64,000 bases of DNA from Tenericutes bacterium MO-XQ (GTDB lineage: Bacteria > Bacillota_I > Bacilli_A > Acholeplasmatales > Acholeplasmataceae). A program made the translations under genes and the position numbers. The stretch's first letter is position 1, and every line of letters begins with the position of its first letter. Positions 28,872-37,607 of this stretch are shown here, one piece after another. The notes under the pieces are model-generated. The model was not told where the DNA came from. It made no database searches and worked only from the letters and a program-made list of their open reading frames with translations. The stretch is from contig CP017948.1 of NCBI GenBank assembly GCA_002838185.1, positions 1-64,000 of the forward strand. The letters run 5' to 3'.

Positions 28872-30200
28872 ATGAAAAAATTAGAAAAAAATATATATAA
28901 ATTATCATGGCCAATTTTTATAGAACTATTGTTTTTTACTTTACTAGGTACAGTAGATACAATTATGCTATCAAACTATTCAGATACAGCAGTTGGAAGC
29001 GTTGGGATAGCCAATAGAATTTTATTCTTGTTTGCAATTGTTGTTAATGTGTTAGCGTTAGGTATTGGTGTTGTAGCAGCACAATATTTAGGAGCTAATC
29101 AAGAACAAAAAGCTAAAGATACTGTTGTAACAGGAGTGTTAGGTAACTTCGTATTAGGTATTATACTTTCTCTTATCGTGATGTTTTTTGGTAGAAGTTT
29201 TATACATTTAATTGGAACAGATGATGTGTTTATAGAAGATGCAACAACATATATTAAAATTGTTGGATTTTCACTTTTATTCGTATCCATTCGCGTTGGA
29301 TTATCTAACGCATTTAGAAGTTTTAGTCATCCAAAAGTCGTCATGATGATTATGGGTGTTGGTAATTTAGTTAATGTTGTTGTTAATGCAGTACTTATCT
29401 ATGGCTTATTTGGAGCACCTTCATTAGGTGTTCAAGGAGCAGCAATTGGTACCTTAGTAGCAAGAATTGTCATGGTTTTATTATTAATATATTACTCGTA
29501 TAAATTATTAAAGATTAAGTTACATAAACTAAGATTTCACGTGATTCAACTTAGAAAGATATTATACGTAGGCATACCAGGAGCAACTGAAAATGTTATG
29601 TACAATATTGCTCAAGTGCTCATCTTATTTTTCATTAATCAAATAAGTCCTGAAGCAGTTATCGCTCAGTCATATATTATGCTTATATTATCTTATGTAT
29701 TTATCTTTAGTTTTGCCTTAGCAAGCGGGAACTCTATCATTGTAGGGTATTATATTGGAGAAAAAGACTATGAAGTAGCGTTTAAGCATACATTTAAAAC
29801 AACAAAAATTGCATTTATCTTAATTATAATCATTACAGGTCTGTTAAATGTTTTAGCATATCCGATGATTGGATTATTTACTGATAACCAAGTCATCACT
29901 GAAATGGTAAGAAAAGTTTTATTCATTGCGATATTTATCGAAATCGGACGCGCTATGAATATGATCTTTATTGCAGCATTAAGATCAGCAGGAGATACAA
30001 TATTCCCTGTTATTATGGCTGTTATATCAATGTTTGGTGTTGCCGTTTTATTTACATATATTTTAGCAATTAGATTAGAATTAGGTATTATTGGTGTATT
30101 TATAGCTTTATCTATGGATGAAGTTTTTAGAGGATTATCTATGGTGTTTAGATGGTATCATAGAAAATGGATGAGAATTGAACTTATTGAAGCTAAGTAA
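28872..30200 (+). CDS. MATE family multidrug or toxin efflux transporter
   Basis: This 442-residue polytopic protein has two MatE repeats: NIYKLSWPIFIELLFFTLLG, then DTIMLSNYSD in the first half, and VGIPGATENVMYNIAQVL in the second. MATE proteins export cationic drugs or metabolites using Na+ or H+ gradients. The substrate is not evident. The frame opens at TTG 28851, but AGGTG at 28860-28864 points to ATG 28872. It is divergent from heliorhodopsin across a 186-bp gap holding both promoters. Confidence 0.93.
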   Translation: MKKLEKNIYKLSWPIFIELLFFTLLGTVDTIMLSNYSDTAVGSVGIANRILFLFAIVVNVLALGIGVVAAQYLGANQEQKAKDTVVTGVLGNFVLGIILSLIVMFFGRSFIHLIGTDDVFIEDATTYIKIVGFSLLFVSIRVGLSNAFRSFSHPKVVMMIMGVGNLVNVVVNAVLIYGLFGAPSLGVQGAAIGTLVARIVMVLLLIYYSYKLLKIKLHKLRFHVIQLRKILYVGIPGATENVMYNIAQVLILFFINQISPEAVIAQSYIMLILSYVFIFSFALASGNSIIVGYYIGEKDYEVAFKHTFKTTKIAFILIIIITGLLNVLAYPMIGLFTDNQVITEMVRKVLFIAIFIEIGRAMNMIFIAALRSAGDTIFPVIMAVISMFGVAVLFTYILAIRLELGIIGVFIALSMDEVFRGLSMVFRWYHRKWMRIELIEAK

Positions 30201-30211
30201 AAACATATAGG

Positions 30212-30236
30212 AAGTCACTCTTTAGGGTGACTTTTG
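30212..30236 (+). terminator. Terminator after the MATE gene
   Basis: AAGTCAC (30212-30218) pairs with GTGACTT (30227-30233), followed by TT. The T-run is short. Confidence 0.7.
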
Positions 30237-30319
30237 ATTTGTCTATTTAAATTTTAAATAAACTAAAAAAATAATTAATTTTATTAATGAAATCACTAAA
30301 AATATAACTCTAAATCATG

Positions 30320-30325
30320 TATAAT
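30320..30325 (+). promoter_or_regulatory. -10 box for prs
   Basis: TATAAT at 30320-30325, 32 bases before the prs ATG, preceded directly by TG. No clear -35. Confidence 0.5.
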
Positions 30326-30357
30326 AGAGATGAGAATAATGAAGAGGTGCGAATCAG

Positions 30358-31338
30358 ATGTCTATCGTTTATGGAAAAAAGATTAAATTATTTGCGTTGA
30401 GCTCTAATAGAAAGCTTGCAGAAGAGATTTCAAGAACTTCTGGAATTGAAATTTCTAATGTGGATGTTGTGAAATTTGCTGATGGTGAAATATCAGTCAA
30501 CATCGAAGAAAGCGTTAGAGGTCATCATGTTTTTGTTGTACAATCAACATCAGCTCCAGCTAACGAACATTTAATGGAGCTGCTCATATTTACAGATGCA
30601 TTAAAAAGAGCATCTGCAAAATCAGTAACAGTGATTATGCCTTATTATGGGTATTCAAGACAAGATAGAAAGTCAAAATCAAGACAACCAATCACTGCAA
30701 AATTGGTTGCAGATATGCTTCAAACAGCTGGTATTGATAGAGTTATTGCAATTGATTTACATGCAGCTCAAATCCAAGGCTTCTTTGACAAACCAATTGA
30801 TAATTTCCCTGCTACACCACTTTTAGCTGATTATTTTCTACATGAAAAAAAGTTAGAAAATGTTATTGTTGTATCACCTGATCATGGCGGTGTGACAAGA
30901 GCTAGAATTTTTGCTAATATATTCCAAGCACCTTTGGCAATCATTGATAAAAGACGCCCTGAACCTAATAAAGCGGAAGTTCAAAACATTATTGGTAAGG
31001 TTAAAGGAAAAACAGCAATCATGGTTGATGATATCATTGATACAGCAGGTACATTAGTTGCTGGTGCTCAAGCATTAATTGATGCTGGTGCAAGAGAAGT
31101 ATATGCTTGTGCTACACATGCTGTATTTTCTGCAGATGCAAATGATAAAATCGATAAATCAGTATTAAAAGAAGTTGTTGTAACAGATACAATTCAGCTT
31201 GGAGATGAATGTTGTTCAAGAAAAATTAAACAATTATCTATTGGACCACTACTAGGTCAAGCTATTTTATATATTGTTAACGATGAACCAATTAGTCAAA
31301 TTTTTGATCGTATAACACATAAGGATGATAATGAGTGA
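30358..31338 (+). CDS. prs: Ribose-phosphate pyrophosphokinase
   Basis: PRPP synthetase makes the activated ribose for nucleotide synthesis. The 326 residues have the family signature in IDLHAAQIQGFFDKPIDN, the flexible-loop SRQDRKSKSRQPITAKL, SPDHGGVTRA, and the PRPP-binding VDDIIDTAGT. The GAGGTG site lies 7 bases before the ATG at 30358. It ends in TGA overlapping the GTG start of pth. Confidence 0.97.
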   Translation: MSIVYGKKIKLFALSSNRKLAEEISRTSGIEISNVDVVKFADGEISVNIEESVRGHHVFVVQSTSAPANEHLMELLIFTDALKRASAKSVTVIMPYYGYSRQDRKSKSRQPITAKLVADMLQTAGIDRVIAIDLHAAQIQGFFDKPIDNFPATPLLADYFLHEKKLENVIVVSPDHGGVTRARIFANIFQAPLAIIDKRRPEPNKAEVQNIIGKVKGKTAIMVDDIIDTAGTLVAGAQALIDAGAREVYACATHAVFSADANDKIDKSVLKEVVVTDTIQLGDECCSRKIKQLSIGPLLGQAILYIVNDEPISQIFDRITHKDDNE

Positions 31339-31904
31339 AATTAATTGTAGGTTTAGGTAATCCAGGTAGCAAATATCATCAGACAAGGCACAATGTTGGA
31401 TATATGGTCTTAGATGAGTTTGCCCATAAATATCATGCATCATTTAAATTAGATACTAAATTCAATGGTGAAACCGCAATGTTTAATAAAGGTTCTGAAA
31501 AATATATGTTGTTAAAACCAACAACTTATATGAATCTTTCTGGTGAATCCATTACCAAAGTCATGAAATACTATGATATCGATCTAGATGAAATCATCGT
31601 TTTTGTAGATGATATCAATCTAGAGGTTGGTCGTCTTAGACTTAGAGCATTAGGTGGGCATGGCGGACACAATGGATTAAGAAACATTATTGGTTTATGC
31701 CATTCGGATGCATTTAAGCGTGTAAGAATTGGTGTTGGACTCAATACTAAATTGCCACTAGACCATTATGTTTTAAGTCAATTTTCTAAAGATGATATGA
31801 TTACAATATCTATAGCTATAGATAAGTCCATACAAATTATCGAGCAATTTATTGATGGTGTATCATTTACAGATATCATGACAGCATTTAACACCCAAAC
31901 ATAA
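31335..31904 (+). CDS. pth: Peptidyl-tRNA hydrolase
   Basis: Pth recycles peptidyl-tRNAs. The 189 residues match the family. Motifs are GLGNPGSKYHQTRHNVGYMV with the catalytic His, PTTYMNLSG, and FVDDINLEVGRLRLR with GGHGGHNGLRN. The start is GTG 31335, overlapping the prs stop (GTGA). The order prs-pth-mfd is common in Firmicutes. The stop sits in the loop of a terminator. Confidence 0.97.
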   Translation: MKLIVGLGNPGSKYHQTRHNVGYMVLDEFAHKYHASFKLDTKFNGETAMFNKGSEKYMLLKPTTYMNLSGESITKVMKYYDIDLDEIIVFVDDINLEVGRLRLRALGGHGGHNGLRNIIGLCHSDAFKRVRIGVGLNTKLPLDHYVLSQFSKDDMITISIAIDKSIQIIEQFIDGVSFTDIMTAFNTQT

Positions 31905-31919
31905 GTTTGGGTTTTTTTC
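31893..31919 (+). terminator. Terminator overlapping the pth stop codon
   Basis: ACCCAAAC (31893-31900) pairs with GTTTGGGT (31905-31912), with the stop in the loop and a T-run after. Confidence 0.85.
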
Positions 31920-31931
31920 TCAGGAGGGCAC

Positions 31932-34900
31932 ATGATTGATTTATTAAAACTTGATGCAAAACTACTAAAAGAACTAAATCAAAAGAAAAAAACGGTTTAT
32001 TTAAAATCTTCAACGGATGTCTATAATTGCTATTTAATATCAAAGAGATATCAAGAAGAAAAAGAAACCATTTTTGTTGTTACCGCAAATCTATATGAAG
32101 CACAAAAATATTATGATACTTTATCAAATATTAATGATCCTGATGATGTGCTTTTTTATCCTGCAGATGAAACATTAACATCAATGATGGCTTTAGGATC
32201 TCCAGAGTTTAAAAGCGAAAGATTATATACGTTAAAGCAATTAATGACAGAAGAAGCATTTATAGTTGTAACTACCATGCAAGGTGTAAGTCAAAGACAG
32301 TTAAAGCCTCAAGATTACAAAAACTCTGCTAAACATATCTATAAAGAGCAGACGTACAACTTATCAGATCTTACTCAGTTTTTAGTATATAGTGGTTATC
32401 AAAATACATTTACAGTTGAAAAACCAGGAGAGTTTTCTGTAAGAGGAAACATCTTGGATGTTTTTCCGCTGAATACAGAACATCCATATCGGTTAGATTT
32501 TTTTGATGATTTGCTTGAACAAATTAAAATATTTAAAGTAGAGGATCAAAGAAGTTTTGCGGAAATCGAACATATAGAAATTGCACCGATCCATGAGTTG
32601 TTTTATACAGATCAAATGAAAGATCAGGCAATTAAAAAAATAGTAAAACATTTTGATGCTTTTGACTTATCAGAAAGAGAACAAGAAAAATTAAATAGTG
32701 ATATGGAACATATTGACCTTAGACAAAAATTAGATGGTTTAAGTTTATACATACCATTTTTTAATCAAGAAGAAACAACCCTTCTTGATTTTTCAAAGAG
32801 TTATGAAATGTACATGATTGATGTTGCAAAAATGGAAGTCAATCAAGATCACATCAAAGATGATTTAGATACATATGCCACAACTATGAATGGACAAGCT
32901 TTCTTATCTATAAAGTATCGATTAGATTTAAAAGAAATTCTTAAACATAGACATATAGAGATTGATAATTATGGTTTCAATCAAGAAAAAGGTTTTGATC
33001 TTAATGTGTCTGAAGTGAATAATTATCAATCTAATCTTCAATTGTTTTATTCAGATATGATTGATTTAGTAGGTAAGTATTCTATCTATTTATGTGTAAA
33101 AACAACACACTACTTAGAAGAACTCAAAACTTTCTTGAATCAAAAACAAATACCATTTGATAGAAAAATAGGATCTGATAAAAAAGTCTATGTGTTAGAT
33201 ATTTCTAGTTATGGATCATTTATATCACACGATGAAAAGATTATGGTGATTGATGAATCAGAACTATTTACTTATAAAATTAGAAAAGCAATTAGATATC
33301 GAAGTGTCTTATCACAATCAACAAAAATCAGACATGTTGACGACTTATCAGTTGGTGATTATGTCGTCCATTATGATTATGGTATTGGTCAATATGTTGG
33401 ACTAAAAACCATGGAATTAAGTACCGAGAAAAGAGATTATTTACATATTATCTATGCTAATGATGAAGCTTTATATGTCCCTATGGATCAAATAGATATG
33501 GTCCTAAAATATAGCAGCTACGAAGGACACAAACCTAAATTATCTAAACTAGGTGGAAAGACTTGGAGCAAGACAAAAGCTAACGTAAGAATGAGAATTA
33601 AGGATTTAAGTGATCGTTTAATTAAACTTTATGCAACCAGAGATCATGCTGTTGGACATCAATTTCCAAAAGACAATGAAATGATGGAAGCCTTTGAACG
33701 AGACTTTAAGTACGAAACAACAAAAGACCAGTATAAGGCGATTATCGAGACAAAGCATGACATGGAACAACCACGACCTATGGACAGATTAATCTGTGGG
33801 GATGTAGGGTTTGGTAAAACCGAAGTTGCACTAAGAGCAGCCTTCAAAGCAGTCTTAAATCAAAAGCAAGTTTTATACCTTGTGCCTACTACAGTTTTAG
33901 CTAGACAGCATTACTATACATTCAAAGAGAGATTTGATAAGTATGGCGGGAATGTCGCATTACTAAGTCGTTTTGTTACTCAAAAGCAACAATCACAAAT
34001 CATTGAGAAGCTTGCGAAAGGATATGTTGATGTCGTCATTGGTACACACCGATTATTATCTGGTGATGTTGAATATAAAGACTTAGGACTACTCATTATT
34101 GATGAAGAACAAAGATTTGGTGTTGAGCACAAAGAAAAGATTAGAGAAATCAAAAATAACGTTGATACACTCACTTTATCAGCCACTCCAATTCCAAGAA
34201 CTTTACAGATGTCACTGATGGGATTAAAAGATCTTTCTATGATAGAAACCCCTCCACTTAACCGTTATCCGGTACAAACATATGTCGTTGAAAGACAAGA
34301 TGCACTGATCAAAGAAGCAATCACAAGAGAGATTGCAAGGGGAGGACAAGTCTTCTATTTATTCAATCAAGTTAAAGGCATAGAGGGTATGGTTAAAAGA
34401 TTACAAAAACTCATTCCTAATGCGAAAATCAACTATGCTCATGGTAAAATGAATAGAGAAGGATTAGAAAGTGTTATCTCGGATTTTATTGATCACCAGT
34501 TTGATATACTTGTATCAACAACTATTATTGAAACAGGTGTAGATATTCCAAACACAAATACACTGATTATTCATGACGCAGATAAACTAGGGTTATCACA
34601 ACTATATCAAATCAGAGGAAGAGTCGGAAGATCAGACCGAATCGCTTATGCTTATCTTTTATATGAACCACATAAAAATATCAATGATGAAGCTAAAAAA
34701 AGATTATCAGCCATTGAAGATTTTACAGAGTTAGGCAGTGGCTATAAAATCGCACTTAGAGATTTATCGATCAGAGGTGCTGGCGATATTTTAGGTGCTG
34801 AACAATCTGGGTTTATTGATAGTGTTGGTATTGAGCTTTATATGAAATTACTAGAAGAAGCAGTCACTGGTGAATCTATTGAAAAACCTAAATCAACACA

Positions 34901-35348
34901 AATTGATGAAGTCTATGCGCCACGACATGTTGATCCTGAATATATTTCACAAGACAGTGCACGTATTGAAATTCACAAACGCATTAGTGAACTAAATTCC
35001 ATTTCAGATGTTGAAGATTTGAAATTAGAATTGGTAGATCGATTTGGTGATTTGGATGCAGACTTACTTTTATACATGTATGAAAAACTATATAAAAAAT
35101 TATCATCAAAAATCGGTGCTCATAAAACCATTGTTGATTTATATCAAACGACACTAGTTCTTACTATGGAAGCATCTCAAAAAATTGATGGAAAGAAATT
35201 ATTTGAAAAAGCAGAAAGTTTTAAACAAGGTAAGGTTAGATTAAGTTATCTAAAAGGACATGTACATATACAACTTGTAACAAAGAATTTAAAACAACAT
35301 TGGCTTTATGTATTTGATCAATTTTTAGAAACGTACATATATCAATAA
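31932..35348 (+). CDS. mfd: Transcription-repair coupling factor
   Basis: Mfd removes stalled RNA polymerase and recruits UvrA. The 1138-residue length is normal. It has the UvrB-homology region at the N-terminus, the RNA-polymerase-interacting domain (LSVGDYVVHYDYGIGQYVG, about residues 472-490), and SF2 translocase motifs: Walker A CGDVGFGKTEVALRA, LIIDEEQRFG, LSATPIPRTL and QIRGRVGRSDR. CAGGAGG precedes the ATG. It lies 12 bases after a terminator, so some read-through or an unseen promoter must feed it. Confidence 0.97.
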   Translation: MIDLLKLDAKLLKELNQKKKTVYLKSSTDVYNCYLISKRYQEEKETIFVVTANLYEAQKYYDTLSNINDPDDVLFYPADETLTSMMALGSPEFKSERLYTLKQLMTEEAFIVVTTMQGVSQRQLKPQDYKNSAKHIYKEQTYNLSDLTQFLVYSGYQNTFTVEKPGEFSVRGNILDVFPLNTEHPYRLDFFDDLLEQIKIFKVEDQRSFAEIEHIEIAPIHELFYTDQMKDQAIKKIVKHFDAFDLSEREQEKLNSDMEHIDLRQKLDGLSLYIPFFNQEETTLLDFSKSYEMYMIDVAKMEVNQDHIKDDLDTYATTMNGQAFLSIKYRLDLKEILKHRHIEIDNYGFNQEKGFDLNVSEVNNYQSNLQLFYSDMIDLVGKYSIYLCVKTTHYLEELKTFLNQKQIPFDRKIGSDKKVYVLDISSYGSFISHDEKIMVIDESELFTYKIRKAIRYRSVLSQSTKIRHVDDLSVGDYVVHYDYGIGQYVGLKTMELSTEKRDYLHIIYANDEALYVPMDQIDMVLKYSSYEGHKPKLSKLGGKTWSKTKANVRMRIKDLSDRLIKLYATRDHAVGHQFPKDNEMMEAFERDFKYETTKDQYKAIIETKHDMEQPRPMDRLICGDVGFGKTEVALRAAFKAVLNQKQVLYLVPTTVLARQHYYTFKERFDKYGGNVALLSRFVTQKQQSQIIEKLAKGYVDVVIGTHRLLSGDVEYKDLGLLIIDEEQRFGVEHKEKIREIKNNVDTLTLSATPIPRTLQMSLMGLKDLSMIETPPLNRYPVQTYVVERQDALIKEAITREIARGGQVFYLFNQVKGIEGMVKRLQKLIPNAKINYAHGKMNREGLESVISDFIDHQFDILVSTTIIETGVDIPNTNTLIIHDADKLGLSQLYQIRGRVGRSDRIAYAYLLYEPHKNINDEAKKRLSAIEDFTELGSGYKIALRDLSIRGAGDILGAEQSGFIDSVGIELYMKLLEEAVTGESIEKPKSTQIDEVYAPRHVDPEYISQDSARIEIHKRISELNSISDVEDLKLELVDRFGDLDADLLLYMYEKLYKKLSSKIGAHKTIVDLYQTTLVLTMEASQKIDGKKLFEKAESFKQGKVRLSYLKGHVHIQLVTKNLKQHWLYVFDQFLETYIYQ

Positions 35349-35372
35349 ATAAAATAGTAGAGGTGATTTAGG

Positions 35373-36548
35373 ATGGCAATTGATATTTTACAAATATCTA
35401 GAAACGCTTTAGAACATCAGAAAAAAGATCCAAGTGTGATTAATGCATCTATCGGTATGTTTTTTGATGAGGATAGAAAAATCAGTGGTATGCCTGCTGT
35501 ATCTAAAGCATTAAGAGAACTACCGGATATGAGTGTAATGCCTTATCCAGCAGTTGATGGGGGAAAAGCATTTAAGGACAACGTAATTTCATGGACTTTT
35601 GGAGAGTATGAACAACGTATCCGAGAAGAAATGTATGTTGATGCTTGTGCAACACCGGGAGGCAGTGGAGCAATCGCATCGACATTCTCAGTTTATTCAA
35701 AACCAAATGATTATATCTTTGTTTCAAACATTAGATGGCAATATGATCGATTTGCGGATAGAGCGCATGTGAGACTTTATGAGCATAACATGTTTAAAGA
35801 TGAAGGATTTGATTTAGAAAGCTTTGATGAGTCTCTTAGAGAACTATGCAAGATTCAAAAACAAGTCATTGTAATTGTAAATGATCCATGTCATAATCCA
35901 ACAGGATACACACTCAGTCATTATGAGTTTAAAAGAATCGTTGATATCTTAAACAAATATGATCAAAACGATATTGTATTTTTATATGATGTTGCCTACT
36001 TGGAATATACAAGTGAAACAGACAATCGAATAAAAGTGTTAGAGTTATTAACACTTAAAGAACATGTCATGACTGTTTTAGCATTTAGCGGTTCAAAAAC
36101 ATTTGGTGTTTATGGCCTTAGATTAGGTGCAGCAATCGGACTCAGCAAAAATAAAAAACATATTGAAAACTTTAGACCAAGATTTGTTAATGAAGCTAGA
36201 GGGTCATGGTCAGCAACTCCAACGATATCTATAGAACTTCTCAATCACTTTTCTAAAAAAGAAAATTTTGAAGCATTTGCTAAAGATCTTATAAAAATCA
36301 AAGAGATAGTTCAAAAACGAAGTGAGTCATTTATCAAACAAGCCAAAGAGATTGGATTACAGACTCATCCTTTCAAATCAGGATTTTATGTGATCGTATT
36401 GACGGATCATCCGATGGAAGTTTATGAAAAACTTGCTCAAGATGGTGTTTACGTTGTCCCTATGGAAAAAGGAATAAGAATTGCGCTATGCAGCATCTCG
36501 TTAAAAGAAATCGATGGTCTACCAAAGCGCATCATGAAATTTTTATAA
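35373..36548 (+). CDS. Class I/II aminotransferase (aspartate aminotransferase-like fold)
   Basis: The 391-residue PLP enzyme has the cofactor lysine Lys242 in LAFSGSKTFGVYGLRLG, the substrate-binding arginine in GSWSATPTIS... and C-terminal GIRIALCSIS, and the Asn/Asp residues in NDPCHNPTGYT and FLYDVAYLEY. These fit the aspartate/aromatic aminotransferase family, but the substrate cannot be decided. TAGAGGTGA precedes the ATG. It is transcribed after mfd and closes with a terminator. Confidence 0.88.
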   Translation: MAIDILQISRNALEHQKKDPSVINASIGMFFDEDRKISGMPAVSKALRELPDMSVMPYPAVDGGKAFKDNVISWTFGEYEQRIREEMYVDACATPGGSGAIASTFSVYSKPNDYIFVSNIRWQYDRFADRAHVRLYEHNMFKDEGFDLESFDESLRELCKIQKQVIVIVNDPCHNPTGYTLSHYEFKRIVDILNKYDQNDIVFLYDVAYLEYTSETDNRIKVLELLTLKEHVMTVLAFSGSKTFGVYGLRLGAAIGLSKNKKHIENFRPRFVNEARGSWSATPTISIELLNHFSKKENFEAFAKDLIKIKEIVQKRSESFIKQAKEIGLQTHPFKSGFYVIVLTDHPMEVYEKLAQDGVYVVPMEKGIRIALCSISLKEIDGLPKRIMKFL

Positions 36549-36557
36549 ATATTTGAT

Positions 36558-36602
36558 AAAGCTAATGATGTGATTTAATCTTGAATATCATTAGCTTTTT
36601 TT
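36558..36602 (+). terminator. Terminator after the aminotransferase gene
   Basis: AAAGCTAATGAT (36558-36569) pairs perfectly with ATCATTAGCTTT (36587-36598), followed by T's. Confidence 0.9.
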
Positions 36603-36630
36603 ATCAATACATTCAGCATTTCAAGATGTC

Positions 36631-36655
36631 AACACAATAATAATTGTGTTATAAT
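36631..36655 (+). promoter_or_regulatory. cdaA promoter with an inverted repeat abutting the -10
   Basis: TGT-TATAAT at 36647-36655. AACACAAT (36631-36638), AATA, ATTGTGTT (36643-36650) forms a perfect repeat in the spacer up to the first base of the -10. Confidence 0.6.
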
Positions 36656-36682
36656 GAAGTTAACAAAAAAGGAGCTGATACG

Positions 36683-37429
36683 ATGATTTTAGGTCAACCC
36701 ATATGGAAATTTGTCATCGACGTTTATATTGTATGGATTTTGGTATATTTCCTATTAAAATTTTTAATCAATAATAAGAAAATATTTAGTATTTCTTTAT
36801 CGGTTCTTTTTGTGTATATCATCTATTACTTAACTAACTTAGGAGATATCTTAGCAAGTTCAACACTATTACTTTATGTTGTTGAATGGGTTCCTGTGAT
36901 TATCATTATTGTCATGGCACCTGATATTAGAAGAGCACTTGAGATTGTTTGGAAAAATGAACAAGTGAGAGAAGATTTTGAAATGGGATCTGAACGCACT
37001 AAACAACACATCATTGATGCTGTTATGGTTTTAGCATCTCAAAAAATAGGTGCTTTAATTACAATTGAAAAACATAACACATTAGATCAATATGCAGAAC
37101 GTGCAATCATGATGAACAGTGATGTTTCTAAAGAAGTTTTAGTAAATATATTTACACCAAATACACCTTTACATGATGGTGCAGTCATTATTAGAGGTGA
37201 TCAAATTTTATGTGCTGGCGCATACTTTGTTTTATCAGATAATCAAAATTATGATAAAACCATGGGTTCAAGACATCGCGCTGGTTTAGGTATCAGTGAG
37301 ATCACAGATAGTATGACTATATTAGTTTCAGAAGAAACAGGAAATATATCAGTAGCTATTGAAGGTATTCTTCTTAAGATGAATGATCGTGAAAAATTAT
37401 TAGAATATCTCAATATGTTCATGAAATAG
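36683..37429 (+). CDS. cdaA: Diadenylate cyclase CdaA
   Basis: CdaA makes cyclic di-AMP from two ATP. From ATG 36683 the product has 248 residues: three N-terminal helices (about 9-85) and the DAC domain with the catalytic DGA motif (PLHDGAVIIRGD) and the RHR motif (GSRHRAGLGISE). AAAGGAG lies at the right distance before 36683; the longer frame from 36644 crosses the promoter. The usual partner cdaR is not next to it; a small membrane-peptide gene follows. Confidence 0.96.
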   Translation: MILGQPIWKFVIDVYIVWILVYFLLKFLINNKKIFSISLSVLFVYIIYYLTNLGDILASSTLLLYVVEWVPVIIIIVMAPDIRRALEIVWKNEQVREDFEMGSERTKQHIIDAVMVLASQKIGALITIEKHNTLDQYAERAIMMNSDVSKEVLVNIFTPNTPLHDGAVIIRGDQILCAGAYFVLSDNQNYDKTMGSRHRAGLGISEITDSMTILVSEETGNISVAIEGILLKMNDREKLLEYLNMFMK

Positions 37430-37438
37430 GAGGTTCAC

Positions 37439-37606
37439 ATGAAGAAAATATTAGAATTTTTTATTGAACCATTTAAAGTGATATCTAGAAGAAACATATC
37501 AGATAATATTAGTAAATTCTTTAATAGACATAAAGTGCTTTATGCAATCGTATCATTAGTGATTGCGGTTCTTATTGTCTTATTTATGTACGCAGGTGGT
37601 TTATAA
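37439..37606 (+). CDS. Small single-helix membrane protein, 55 residues
   Basis: The frame reads MKKILEFFIEPFKVIS at its start, then a basic stretch (NRHK) and one hydrophobic helix of about 20 residues (LYAIVSLVIAVLIVLFMYAG). A strong TAGGAGGTTCAC site precedes the ATG, so it is likely translated. It sits between cdaA and the PAS/GGDEF-like gene, whose ATG follows its TAA by one base. In Firmicutes cdaR normally follows cdaA and starts with a single helix; this may be a reduced counterpart or an unrelated small protein. Function unknown. Confidence 0.7.
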   Translation: MKKILEFFIEPFKVISRRNISDNISKFFNRHKVLYAIVSLVIAVLIVLFMYAGGL

Positions 37607-37607
37607 T

